NCBI GenBank assembly: GCA_051880395.1
Contig: JBJENW010000121.1
Location: forward strand, 1 to 15,967
Reading direction: 5' to 3'
Length of the DNA stretch: 15,967 nt
From: JBJENW01 sp051880395
Lineage (GTDB): Bacteria > Bacillota > Clostridia > Lachnospirales > Lachnospiraceae
Part shown: positions 6,997-14,730 of the stretch, in pieces
Layout of the letters: the number at the start of each line of letters is the position of its first letter
How positions within the stretch are numbered: position 1 is the stretch's first letter
Notes under the pieces: model-generated
What the model was told of the DNA's origin: nothing
Database searches by the model: none
The model's input: the letters and a program-made list of their open reading frames with translations, nothing else
Made by a program: the position numbers and the translations under genes

Positions 6997-8076
6997 ATGG
7001 AAAAGAAAAAAGTAGTAGTAGGAATGTCCGGTGGAGTCGATTCCTCGGTCTGTGCATATTTGCTGAAAGAACAGGGCTATGATGTCATTGGCGTGACAAT
7101 GCAGATCTGGCAGGATGAGGACGAATTTGTACAGGAGGAGAATGGTGGCTGTTGTGGGCTGAGTGCTGTAGAAGATGCCAGACGTGTGGCACAACAGCTA
7201 GGGATTCCGTATTATGTCATGAATTTTAAACAGGAATTTCGAAAACATGTGATGGATTATTTTGTGGACGAGTATCTGCATGGAAGGACACCAAATCCCT
7301 GCATTGCCTGCAATCGTTATGTAAAATGGGAATCCCTTTTGCACCGCAGCCTTGAGATCGGTGCAGATTATATTGCCACCGGTCACTATGCTCGTGTGGA
7401 ACGATTGCCGAATGGAAGATATTCGTTGAGAAAGTCTGTGACAGCTGCGAAAGATCAGACGTACGCATTGTATAATCTGACACAGGAGCAGCTTTCACAT
7501 ACGCTGATGCCGGTGGGTGCTTATACGAAAGACCAGATTCGCGCCATTGCAGACAAAATTGATCTGCGCGTGGCACATAAGCCGGACAGCCAGGAAATCT
7601 GTTTTATTCCGGACCATGATTATGCCGCATTTATTGAGCAGGAGGCAAAAGAGCAGGTGCCGCCTCCGGGAAATTTTGTGACAGCAGACGGAAAAGTGCT
7701 TGGCAGGCATAAGGGAATCACGCATTATACGATCGGACAGCGAAAAGGTCTGAATCTTGCAATGGGAAAACCGGTGTTTGTCACAGAGATTCGCCCTGAG
7801 ACAAATGAAGTAGTCATCGGAGATAACGAGGACGTATTTTCCCGTGTGTTATATATCGATCATGTGAATTGCATGTCTGTACCGGATTTTGATACGCCGC
7901 GAACATTTATAGGAAAAATACGGTATGCACATCAGGGAGCGGAATGTCTGGTGGAAAAAGTCGGTGAGGATAAACTGCGCTGTACCTTTCAGGAGCCACA
8001 ACGTGCCATCACGCCGGGACAGGCTTTGGTGCTGTATGATGGCGAATACGTGGCAGGCGGCGGCACGATTTTATAG
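6997..8076 (+). CDS. mnmA: tRNA-specific 2-thiouridylase MnmA
   Basis: Uses ATP and persulfide sulfur to make 2-thiouridine at U34 of Lys, Glu and Gln tRNAs. The PP-loop is GMSGGVDSS at residues 9-17. The NPCIACN motif supplies the catalytic Cys105 (equivalent of Cys102 in E. coli), and the second Cys202 is in SQEICFIP. Extra cysteines, GGCC near residue 51 and the first Cys of NPCIAC, are present and could bind metal. The start is uncertain. AGGAGG at 6977-6982 is 14 bases from ATG 6997 and two from ATG 6985, and an ATG at 6964 is also in frame. I prefer 6997 (359 residues) because it begins MEKKKVVVGMSGG. The gene is likely cotranscribed with the desulfurase gene and the reactivation gene. 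Confidence 0.95.
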   Translation: MEKKKVVVGMSGGVDSSVCAYLLKEQGYDVIGVTMQIWQDEDEFVQEENGGCCGLSAVEDARRVAQQLGIPYYVMNFKQEFRKHVMDYFVDEYLHGRTPNPCIACNRYVKWESLLHRSLEIGADYIATGHYARVERLPNGRYSLRKSVTAAKDQTYALYNLTQEQLSHTLMPVGAYTKDQIRAIADKIDLRVAHKPDSQEICFIPDHDYAAFIEQEAKEQVPPPGNFVTADGKVLGRHKGITHYTIGQRKGLNLAMGKPVFVTEIRPETNEVVIGDNEDVFSRVLYIDHVNCMSVPDFDTPRTFIGKIRYAHQGAECLVEKVGEDKLRCTFQEPQRAITPGQALVLYDGEYVAGGGTIL

Positions 8077-8087
8077 GAGGGAGCTCG

Positions 8088-8792
8088 ATGATACAGCAGC
8101 AATGTCACAGTATGCGGGGAGAAGAACTGATACTCGTAGAAAAAGAAGTTTACCGTTATCTGGGATATCAAAAAGACGAGCCGGATGAGCGGGTAAAGCA
8201 GCTGGTCGTGGAATGTGAAAAAGAGATGATACAGGCGGCGACGCCGAAGAGTGTGTATCAGGTATTTGATATGCACTGGAGTCCGGACAGCATGGAGATG
8301 GATTTGGGATTTGCGCAGGTGGACAGTGAAAAGCTGCATATCAACCTGTCTCATTGTGAAAAAGTCATTTTGTTTGCGGCGACGATCGGACCACGCACCG
8401 ATTATCTGATTCAGAAATATTCGCGAATCGATACGCTCAAAGGCGTGGTGATGCAGGCAGTGGGAGCAATGCTCATCGAATCGTACTGCGATCAGATCAA
8501 TGCAGAATTAAAGGAAAAGATGGCGGCGCAGGGATATCGTCTGCACCCGCGGTTTAGCCCTGGATATGGTGATTTTTCGCTGAATCATCAAAAAGATATT
8601 TTCCGTGTATTGGATTGCGGACAAAAACTGGGAATTACATTGATGGATTCGATGATCATGGCACCGAGCAAGTCGGTGACTGCGCTCATCGGGATGGAAG
8701 CGACTGGAGGGGCGGCTATACAGCCAAAACAGGAAGAAGCGGAGGATAAATGTGCAGCCTGCGACAACGTGGACTGCCCGTTTCATACGTAA
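8088..8792 (+). CDS. Methionine synthase reactivation-domain protein (MetH activation domain, stand-alone)
   Basis: Corresponds to the C-terminal AdoMet-binding activation domain of E. coli MetH, here a separate 234-residue protein. In the family this domain binds S-adenosylmethionine and remethylates cobalamin that has become oxidised. The AdoMet-binding signature RxxxGY is seen as RFSPGY at residues 155-160, followed by GDFSL, and the conserved end LMDSMIMAPSKSVTALIG is present. The last residues form CAACDNVDCPF, a Cys222-Cys225-Cys230 cluster that may bind metal and is not part of the E. coli domain. AGGAGGG overlaps the mnmA stop, 12 bases before the start. metH follows 52 bases later and lacks this domain, so the two proteins are expected to work together. 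Confidence 0.92.
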   Translation: MIQQQCHSMRGEELILVEKEVYRYLGYQKDEPDERVKQLVVECEKEMIQAATPKSVYQVFDMHWSPDSMEMDLGFAQVDSEKLHINLSHCEKVILFAATIGPRTDYLIQKYSRIDTLKGVVMQAVGAMLIESYCDQINAELKEKMAAQGYRLHPRFSPGYGDFSLNHQKDIFRVLDCGQKLGITLMDSMIMAPSKSVTALIGMEATGGAAIQPKQEEAEDKCAACDNVDCPFHT

Positions 8793-8800
8793 ATTTTCTC

Positions 8801-8809
8801 TGATAGAAT
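8801..8809 (+). promoter_or_regulatory. Possible extended -10 promoter for metH
   Basis: TG at 8801-8802, one base, then TAGAAT at 8804-8809 makes an extended -10. The -35 position (TTTCAT, 8781-8786) is poor. It could give extra transcription of metH on top of read-through from the upstream genes. I found no SAM, cobalamin or T-box leader here; the gap is too small. Confidence 0.3.
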
Positions 8810-8844
8810 AGAAAAATTGGAGAGAACAGAAAAAGGAGAACCAT

Positions 8845-11310
8845 ATGAGAGAACGAAAAAATATATGTGAACTGACAAAAGAGCGTCTGCTGTTTTTTGA
8901 CGGCGGTACCGGTTCGGTTCTGCAGGGAATGGGACTGCAGCCGGGAGAGCTGCCGGAGACATGGAATCTGCTGCACCCGGAGAAGATTCAAAAGCTGCAT
9001 TATAATTACTATCTGGCTGGAGCAAATATCATTAAAACCAATACATTTGGAGCAAATGAATTAAAATTTTCACAGCAAGAACTGGAAACAATTATAGCGG
9101 CAGCAGTGAAAAATGCAAAAGAGGCACGCCGAAAGATCGAGGAAGAACCGTACGCCGAAGGGGTTCGTCCGAATGGAGTGGATGTGGCAGGTGAGCCGCA
9201 TTATATCGCACTGGATATTGGACCGACTGGAAAATTGTTAGAGCCGCTTGGGGATTTAAAATTTGAAGATGCAATCTCTATTTTTTCAAATATCGTAAAA
9301 ATTGGCGCAAAACAAGGGGTTGATCTGATTTTGATCGAAACGATGAATGACAGTTATGAAGCGAAGGCAGCCGTGCTTGCGGCAAAAGAAAACAGTGATC
9401 TTCCCGTGTTTGTCACAACGGTTTACGATGAGACAGCGAAACTTTTAACCGGTGCCGATCCGGCATCCATGGTGGCAACCTTAGAGGGATTGCGTGTGGA
9501 TGCACTTGGAATGAACTGCAGTCTCGGTCCGCGTCAGATGGCATCGATCGTGCCTCAGCTTGTAACATATGCCAGCGTGCCGGTGATCGTCAATCCGAAT
9601 GCAGGACTTCCACGTACAGAGAACGGACAAACCCTGTATGATGTCGATGCACCGGAATTTGCCGAGCTGGTATCCGAATTTGTGACAAAAGGTGCAGGTA
9701 TTGTCGGAGGGTGCTGCGGAACCACGCCAGAGCATATCTGCAGACTGGTGGAAGCTTGTCAAAAGGTGACATTTACGCCGCCAATAGAGAAAAATCATAG
9801 CATGATCTCCTCACATACCCATGCCGTGTTCTTTGGAGAACGCCCGATCTTAGTCGGTGAACGTATCAACCCGACTGGAAAGAAAAAGCTGAAACAGGCG
9901 CTGCGTGACAAGGACATGGATTACATCATTGAAGAGGGAATCAAACAGGAGGAAAATGGGGCGGACGTACTTGATGTCAACGTAGGACTTCCGGAAATTG
10001 ATGAGCCGCAGATGATGCTTGCAGTGGTAGAAGAACTGCAGAGTATCACAGGGCTTCCACTTCAAATTGACACCTCAGACCTGCAGGCAATGGAGGCAGC
10101 ACTGCGTGCATATAACGGAAAAGCGCTGGTAAACTCCGTCAACGGAAAACAGGAAGTCATGCACGGCGTATTCCCGTTGGTCAAAAAATATGGCGGTCTG
10201 GTCGTGGCACTGACCATCGATGAGAGTGGAATCCCAACGACAGCGGAGGGAAGAATTGCGATTGTGGAAAAAATCTATAAAACGGCGGCAGAGTATGGAA
10301 TCCAGAAAAAAGATATCATTGTGGATCCACTTGCAATGTCGGTAAGCTCGGATGACCATGCGGCTTTAGCAACACTAGAAACATTGCGGACGGTGCATGA
10401 CAAATTTCACGGAAATACGATTTTAGGTGTGTCAAATATATCGTTTGGACTGCCGAAGCGCGAACTCATCACATCCACATTCTTTACAATGGCGATGCAA
10501 AATGGCTTAAGCGCCGCGATCATGAATCCAAGTTCGGTAGAAATGCGAAAAGCGCATACTTGTTTCTGCACACTGAAAGGATATGATCCGCAGTGCATGA
10601 ATTACATTGATTTCGCGACAAATTATGAGGTGGAGGCGACAACGACAGAGCAGGTAAAAACAGCCGGTGAGACAGGTGAAGCAGGGGAAAAAGGAAGTCT
10701 GACATATGCGGTTGTACATGGATTGAAGGATCCTGCGGCAGAGGCGACCAGAGAGCTGTTAAAAACCGAAGAATCTTTAAAAATCATCAATGAAAAACTG
10801 ATTCCGGCTCTGGACATTGTCGGAAAAGGGTTTGAGGAAAAACGAGTGTATCTGCCACAGCTTTTGATGAGCGCAGAGGCTGCCAAAAGTGCGTTTGCCG
10901 TTATTAAAGAAGAAATGGAAAAAGCCGGAAAAGCGGATGAAAAGAAGGGAAAGATCATACTGGCGACAGTAAAGGGGGATATTCACGATATCGGAAAAAA
11001 CATCGTAAAGGTGCTGTTGGAAAACTATAGTTATGAGGTACTTGACCTTGGAAAGGATGTTCCACCGGAGAAAATCGTGGAGACCTGCATCGAGCAGCAG
11101 GTGAAACTGGTGGGCTTAAGTGCTCTGATGACGACAACCGTTCCGTCGATGGAAGAGACCATTAGCCAGCTTAGGGAAAAAGCACCATGGTGCAAAGTGG
11201 TTGTCGGAGGTGCCGTGCTCAATCAAGAGTATGCAGATATGATCGGAGCAGATTTTTATGCAAAGGATGCGATGGAAACCGTCGCCGTCGCTCAGCAAAT
11301 TTTTGGTTAA
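8845..11310 (+). CDS. metH: Cobalamin-dependent methionine synthase, lacking activation domain
   Basis: Transfers a methyl group from 5-methyltetrahydrofolate through cobalamin to homocysteine. The homocysteine domain spans about 1-310, with the zinc ligands Cys225 (GMNCSLGP) and Cys290-Cys291 (GGCCGTTPEH). The folate (pterin-binding) domain spans about 330-590, starting VGERINPTGKKK. The helical cap and B12 domain span about 615-821, with His714 in DIHDIGKN as the cobalt ligand. An acidic, Gly-rich linker (ETGEAGEKG) separates the last two regions. E. coli MetH is over 1200 residues; this one stops at 821 because the activation domain is the preceding gene. AAAAGGAGAA supports the start. No strong terminator follows the stop. 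Confidence 0.96.
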   Translation: MRERKNICELTKERLLFFDGGTGSVLQGMGLQPGELPETWNLLHPEKIQKLHYNYYLAGANIIKTNTFGANELKFSQQELETIIAAAVKNAKEARRKIEEEPYAEGVRPNGVDVAGEPHYIALDIGPTGKLLEPLGDLKFEDAISIFSNIVKIGAKQGVDLILIETMNDSYEAKAAVLAAKENSDLPVFVTTVYDETAKLLTGADPASMVATLEGLRVDALGMNCSLGPRQMASIVPQLVTYASVPVIVNPNAGLPRTENGQTLYDVDAPEFAELVSEFVTKGAGIVGGCCGTTPEHICRLVEACQKVTFTPPIEKNHSMISSHTHAVFFGERPILVGERINPTGKKKLKQALRDKDMDYIIEEGIKQEENGADVLDVNVGLPEIDEPQMMLAVVEELQSITGLPLQIDTSDLQAMEAALRAYNGKALVNSVNGKQEVMHGVFPLVKKYGGLVVALTIDESGIPTTAEGRIAIVEKIYKTAAEYGIQKKDIIVDPLAMSVSSDDHAALATLETLRTVHDKFHGNTILGVSNISFGLPKRELITSTFFTMAMQNGLSAAIMNPSSVEMRKAHTCFCTLKGYDPQCMNYIDFATNYEVEATTTEQVKTAGETGEAGEKGSLTYAVVHGLKDPAAEATRELLKTEESLKIINEKLIPALDIVGKGFEEKRVYLPQLLMSAEAAKSAFAVIKEEMEKAGKADEKKGKIILATVKGDIHDIGKNIVKVLLENYSYEVLDLGKDVPPEKIVETCIEQQVKLVGLSALMTTTVPSMEETISQLREKAPWCKVVVGGAVLNQEYADMIGADFYAKDAMETVAVAQQIFG

Positions 11311-11372
11311 AATTCACTTTCTCGACCTTTTTTTGTATAAAGTGGTTAAAAATGGGGTTAGAAAGCCAAAAT

Positions 11373-11390
11373 TGGTGAAAAAATTAACAA
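11373..11390. promoter_or_regulatory. Candidate Rex (NADH/NAD sensor) operator upstream of gap
   Basis: TGGTGAA-AAAA-TTAACAA is an imperfect dyad of seven-base half-sites with four bases between. The right half matches the clostridial Rex form TTAACAA, and the left half matches TTGTGAA at six of seven. Rex control of gap is known in clostridia, but this site is imperfect and lies about 25 bases upstream of the -35. Confidence 0.35.
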
Positions 11391-11415
11391 AGTTGCACAA
11401 ACCGAAATAATGTAC

Positions 11416-11444
11416 TTGAATTTTCCAAAAGAATTAGGTACAAT
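11416..11444 (+). promoter_or_regulatory. Strong sigma-A promoter of gap
   Basis: TTGAAT (11416-11421) and TACAAT (11439-11444) have a 17-base spacer. The start is near 11451 and the leader is about 60 bases. TGTAC (11411-11415) and GTACA (11438-11442) form a loose dyad that brackets the promoter and might be an operator. The whole gap 11311-11513 holds no gene. Confidence 0.85.
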
Positions 11445-11513
11445 AGATACCAGATTGGGTGTTTAATCCAAGACAAAATTCACTATTTTTCAAAATTTAG
11501 GAGGAATTAAAAC

Positions 11514-12530
11514 ATGGCAGTAAGAGTAGCAATTAATGGTTTTGGCCGTATCGGTCGTCTTGCATTCAGACAGATGTTTGGAGCAGAAGGATATGAAGTA
11601 GTAGCAATCAACGATTTAACAAGCCCTAAAATGTTAGCACATTTGTTAAAATATGATTCTTCTCAGGGAAGATATGCTTTAGCTGATACAGTATCTGCTG
11701 GAGAAGATTCTATCACAGTTGATGGAAAAGAAATCAAAATCTACGCATTCCCAGATGCAAACAACTGCCCATGGGGAGAATTAAATGTAGACGTTGTATT
11801 AGAGTGCTCCGGATTCTATACAAGCAAAGAAAAAGCACAGGCTCATATCAATGCAGGTGCTCGTAAAGTCGTTATCTCTGCACCAGCAGGAAATGACCTT
11901 CCTACAATCGTTTACAACACAAACCATGAAACATTAAAAGCTTCTGATACGATCATTTCTGCAGCTTCTTGTACAACAAACTGCTTAGCACCAATGGCTG
12001 ATGCATTAAACAAATATGCACCAATCCAGTCCGGTATCATGGTTACAATCCATGCTTACACAGGAGATCAGATGACTCTTGACGGACCTCAGAGAAAAGG
12101 TGACTTAAGAAGATCTAGAGCAGCAGCTGTTAACATCGTTCCAAACAGCACTGGTGCAGCAAAAGCAATCGGTTTAGTTATCCCAGAATTAAATGGTAAA
12201 TTAATCGGATCTGCTCAGCGTGTTCCAACTCCTACAGGTTCCACAACTATCTTAACAGCAGTTGTTAAGAAAGCTGATGTAACTGTTGAAGCTATCAACG
12301 AAGCTATGAAAGCAGCAGCTAACGAGTCCTTTGGTTACAATGACGAAGAAATCGTTTCTTCTGATATCGTTGGAATGAGATTTGGTTCTTTATTCGATGC
12401 AACTCAGACAATGGTAAACAAAGTAGCTGATGACTTATATGAAGTACAGGTTGTTTCTTGGTATGATAACGAGAACAGCTACACATCTCAGATGGTTAGA
12501 ACAATCAAATACTTCTCTGAGTTAGCTTAA
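11514..12530 (+). CDS. gap: Glyceraldehyde-3-phosphate dehydrogenase, type I
   Basis: Oxidises and phosphorylates glyceraldehyde 3-phosphate to 1,3-bisphosphoglycerate in glycolysis, cytoplasmic. The Rossmann motif is NGFGRIGR, and Asp34 in AINDL fits NAD preference. The catalytic Cys153 is in SAASCTTNCLAP, His180 is in VTIHAYTGDQ, and the C-terminal WYDNENSYT stretch is intact. The length of 338 residues is normal. TTAGGAGG lies upstream of the start. Codon use is strongly biased (TTA, AGA, CCA, GCA, ACA) compared with metH upstream, as expected for a highly expressed gene. It has its own strong promoter and a terminator after it, so a gap-only transcript is likely besides gap-pgk-tpiA. Confidence 0.98.
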   Translation: MAVRVAINGFGRIGRLAFRQMFGAEGYEVVAINDLTSPKMLAHLLKYDSSQGRYALADTVSAGEDSITVDGKEIKIYAFPDANNCPWGELNVDVVLECSGFYTSKEKAQAHINAGARKVVISAPAGNDLPTIVYNTNHETLKASDTIISAASCTTNCLAPMADALNKYAPIQSGIMVTIHAYTGDQMTLDGPQRKGDLRRSRAAAVNIVPNSTGAAKAIGLVIPELNGKLIGSAQRVPTPTGSTTILTAVVKKADVTVEAINEAMKAAANESFGYNDEEIVSSDIVGMRFGSLFDATQTMVNKVADDLYEVQVVSWYDNENSYTSQMVRTIKYFSELA

Positions 12531-12573
12531 TTCTCGAAATTAGTTCATAAGAATTAAATAAGAGAGACTTTCG

Positions 12574-12605
12574 ACAGGTCCGGCCTTTGGGCCGGGCCTG
12601 TTTTT
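12574..12605 (+). terminator. Rho-independent terminator between gap and pgk
   Basis: The arms 12574-12585 and 12590-12601 form a 12-pair GC-rich stem (one G-U) with loop TTTG, followed by five Ts. No good promoter is seen between it and pgk, so it probably acts as a partial terminator inside the glycolytic operon. A second small hairpin, GGCAC/GTGCC (12612-12628), lies just before the pgk ribosome site. Confidence 0.92.
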
Positions 12606-12658
12606 CTTCATGGCACATTGGACGTGCCTAAACAAGACAATTTTAAGGAGGATCTATC

Positions 12659-13870
12659 ATGTCTTTAAATAAAAAATCCGTAGATGACATTAATGTAAAA
12701 GGTAAAAAAGTTCTTTGCAGATGCGATTTCAACGTACCGTTGAAAGATGGAAAGATCACAGATGAAAACCGTCTGGTAGCAGCTCTGCCTACAATCAAAA
12801 AATTAATCGCAGATGGTGGAAAGGTAATTCTTTGCTCTCACTTAGGAAAAGTAAAAACAGAGGAAGATAAAAAGACAAAAACTCTTGCACCAGTTGCAGC
12901 TAGACTTTCCGAATTATTAGGACAGGAAGTAAAATTTGCAGCAGATCCAGAAGTTGTTGGACCAAACGCAAAAGCAGCTGTAGAGGCAATGAATGACGGA
13001 GATGTGATCTTATTAGAGAACACACGTTTCAGAGCAGAAGAAACCAAGAACGGAGAAGCATTCTCTAAAGATTTAGCATCTATCTGTGATGTGTTTGTAA
13101 ACGATGCATTCGGTACTGCTCATAGAGCTCACTGCTCTAACGTAGGTGTTGCAGGTTTAGTAGATACTGCAGTTGTTGGTTACTTAATGCAGAAAGAAAT
13201 CGACTTCTTAGGAAACGCAGTAGAAAATCCAAACCGTCCGTTTGTAGCAATCCTTGGTGGTGCAAAAGTTGCTGATAAATTAAATGTAATCTCTAACTTA
13301 TTAGAGAAATGCGATACCTTGATCATCGGTGGTGGTATGGCATTCACATTCTTAAAAGCAAAAGGATACGAAATCGGTAAATCTTTAGTAGATGATACAA
13401 AGATTGATTACTGTAAAGAAATGATGGAAAAAGCAGAAAAACTTGGAAAGAAATTATTACTTCCGGTTGATGCTGTTTGTGCAGATGCATTCCCAGATCC
13501 AATCGATGCAGAAATCGATGTAGAAGTATATGACGCAGATAAAATCCCGGCAGACAAAGCTGGATTCGATAATGGTCCTAAGACAAATGAACTGTTTGCA
13601 AACGAAGTAAAATCTGCAAAGACAGTTGTATGGAACGGACCGATGGGTATTTTCGAGAACCCGGTTCTTGCAAAAGGAACAATTGCAGTTGCAGAAGCTT
13701 TAGCAGCAACAGACGCTACTACGATCATTGGTGGTGGAGATTCTGCGGCAGCTGTAAACCAGTTAGGATTCGGTGACAAGATGACTCACATCTCTACTGG
13801 TGGTGGAGCTTCTCTGGAATTCTTAGAAGGAAAAGAACTTCCAGGTGTTGCAGCAGCAAACGATAAATAA
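12659..13870 (+). CDS. pgk: Phosphoglycerate kinase
   Basis: Transfers phosphate from 1,3-bisphosphoglycerate to ADP, the first ATP-yielding step of glycolysis. RCDFNVP at residues 21-27 supplies the substrate-binding Arg21, Asp23 and Asn25. HLGK follows near residue 62, NDAFGTAHR in the N-domain and GGGDSAAA at the nucleotide-binding C-terminal end. It is 403 residues, full length. AAGGAGG lies nine bases before the start. Codon use matches gap. The upstream gap terminator suggests its level is set by read-through. tpiA follows after 54 bases with no terminator between. Confidence 0.98.
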   Translation: MSLNKKSVDDINVKGKKVLCRCDFNVPLKDGKITDENRLVAALPTIKKLIADGGKVILCSHLGKVKTEEDKKTKTLAPVAARLSELLGQEVKFAADPEVVGPNAKAAVEAMNDGDVILLENTRFRAEETKNGEAFSKDLASICDVFVNDAFGTAHRAHCSNVGVAGLVDTAVVGYLMQKEIDFLGNAVENPNRPFVAILGGAKVADKLNVISNLLEKCDTLIIGGGMAFTFLKAKGYEIGKSLVDDTKIDYCKEMMEKAEKLGKKLLLPVDAVCADAFPDPIDAEIDVEVYDADKIPADKAGFDNGPKTNELFANEVKSAKTVVWNGPMGIFENPVLAKGTIAVAEALAATDATTIIGGGDSAAAVNQLGFGDKMTHISTGGGASLEFLEGKELPGVAAANDK

Positions 13871-13924
13871 AATTCTAAAATTGGAAAATAGTGTGTCGGA
13901 TTAAACACAAAAAGGAGAAAGAAA

Positions 13925-14677
13925 ATGGCAAGAAAGAAAATTGTAGCCGGAAACTGGAAAATGAACATGACTCCAAGCCAGGCTGTAAAATTAGTAGAAG
14001 AGTTAAAACCGCTTGTAGCAAACGATGATGTAGATGTTGTTTACTGCGTACCAGCAATCGACATTGTTCCGGTAGTAGAAGCTGTAAAAGGAACAAATGT
14101 ACAGGTTGGTGCTGAAAATATGTACTTTGAAGAAAAAGGTGCATACACTGGAGAAATTTCTGCAGAAATGTTAGTAGATGCAGGTGTAAAATATGTTGTA
14201 TTAGGACATTCTGAGAGACGTGATTACTTTAAAGAGTGTGACTGCATGATCAACAAAAAAGTAAAGAAGGCATTAGAAGCTGGTCTGACACCAATCCTTT
14301 GCTGTGGTGAGAGCTTAGAACAGAGAGAAATGGGTATCACATTAGATTGGATTCGTACACAGATCAAATCTGACTTAGCTGGCGTGACAGCAGAGCAGGT
14401 TGCATCTTTAGTGATTGCTTATGAGCCAATCTGGGCAATCGGAACAGGAAAAACAGCTACATCTGATCAGGCTGAAGAAGTTTGTGGCGCAATTCGTGAC
14501 TGTATCAAAGAAGTTTACGGAGAAGATACAGCAGAGAAAGTTCGTATTCAGTATGGTGGCTCTGTAAATGCAGGAAATGCAGCAGAATTATTTGCAAAAC
14601 CGGATATTGACGGTGGTTTAGTAGGTGGTGCATCTCTGAAAGCTGATTTCGGAAAGATTGTAAACTACGATAAATAA
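13925..14677 (+). CDS. tpiA: Triose-phosphate isomerase
   Basis: Interconverts dihydroxyacetone phosphate and glyceraldehyde 3-phosphate. Catalytic residues are all present: Lys12 in GNWKMN, His95 in LGHSERR and Glu167 in AYEPIWAIGTGK, the last including the mobile loop 6. The phosphate-binding GGSVN and GGLVGGASL are near the C-terminus. The length of 250 residues is standard. AAAAAGGAGAA precedes the start. It is the last gene of the gap-pgk-tpiA group; the phosphoglycerate mutase and enolase genes that often follow in Firmicutes are absent here, and a terminator closes the unit. Confidence 0.98.
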   Translation: MARKKIVAGNWKMNMTPSQAVKLVEELKPLVANDDVDVVYCVPAIDIVPVVEAVKGTNVQVGAENMYFEEKGAYTGEISAEMLVDAGVKYVVLGHSERRDYFKECDCMINKKVKKALEAGLTPILCCGESLEQREMGITLDWIRTQIKSDLAGVTAEQVASLVIAYEPIWAIGTGKTATSDQAEEVCGAIRDCIKEVYGEDTAEKVRIQYGGSVNAGNAAELFAKPDIDGGLVGGASLKADFGKIVNYDK

Positions 14678-14689
14678 GATTTGTTGATT

Positions 14690-14724
14690 AAAAAAGGGGC
14701 AGTCGCGTTTGCGGCTGCCTTTTT
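14690..14724. terminator. Bidirectional terminator between tpiA and the convergent CmpB-family gene
   Basis: GGCAGTCGC (14698-14706) pairs with GCGGCTGCC (14711-14719, one G-U) over loop GTTT. Five Ts follow on the plus strand (14720-14724), and six As precede (14690-14695), giving a T-run for minus-strand transcripts. It therefore serves both convergent genes. Confidence 0.93.
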
Positions 14725-14730
14725 GGGTGT

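Noticed and set aside
8793..8844. SAM, cobalamin or T-box leader for metH
   Set aside because: Only 52 bases separate the genes and no conserved riboswitch core or T-box motif is visible; the upstream gaps are equally lacking.
11311..11356. Terminator for metH (CACTTT..AAAGTG)
   Set aside because: The six-pair stem has an 18-base loop and no T-run after it; not a credible Rho-independent terminator.
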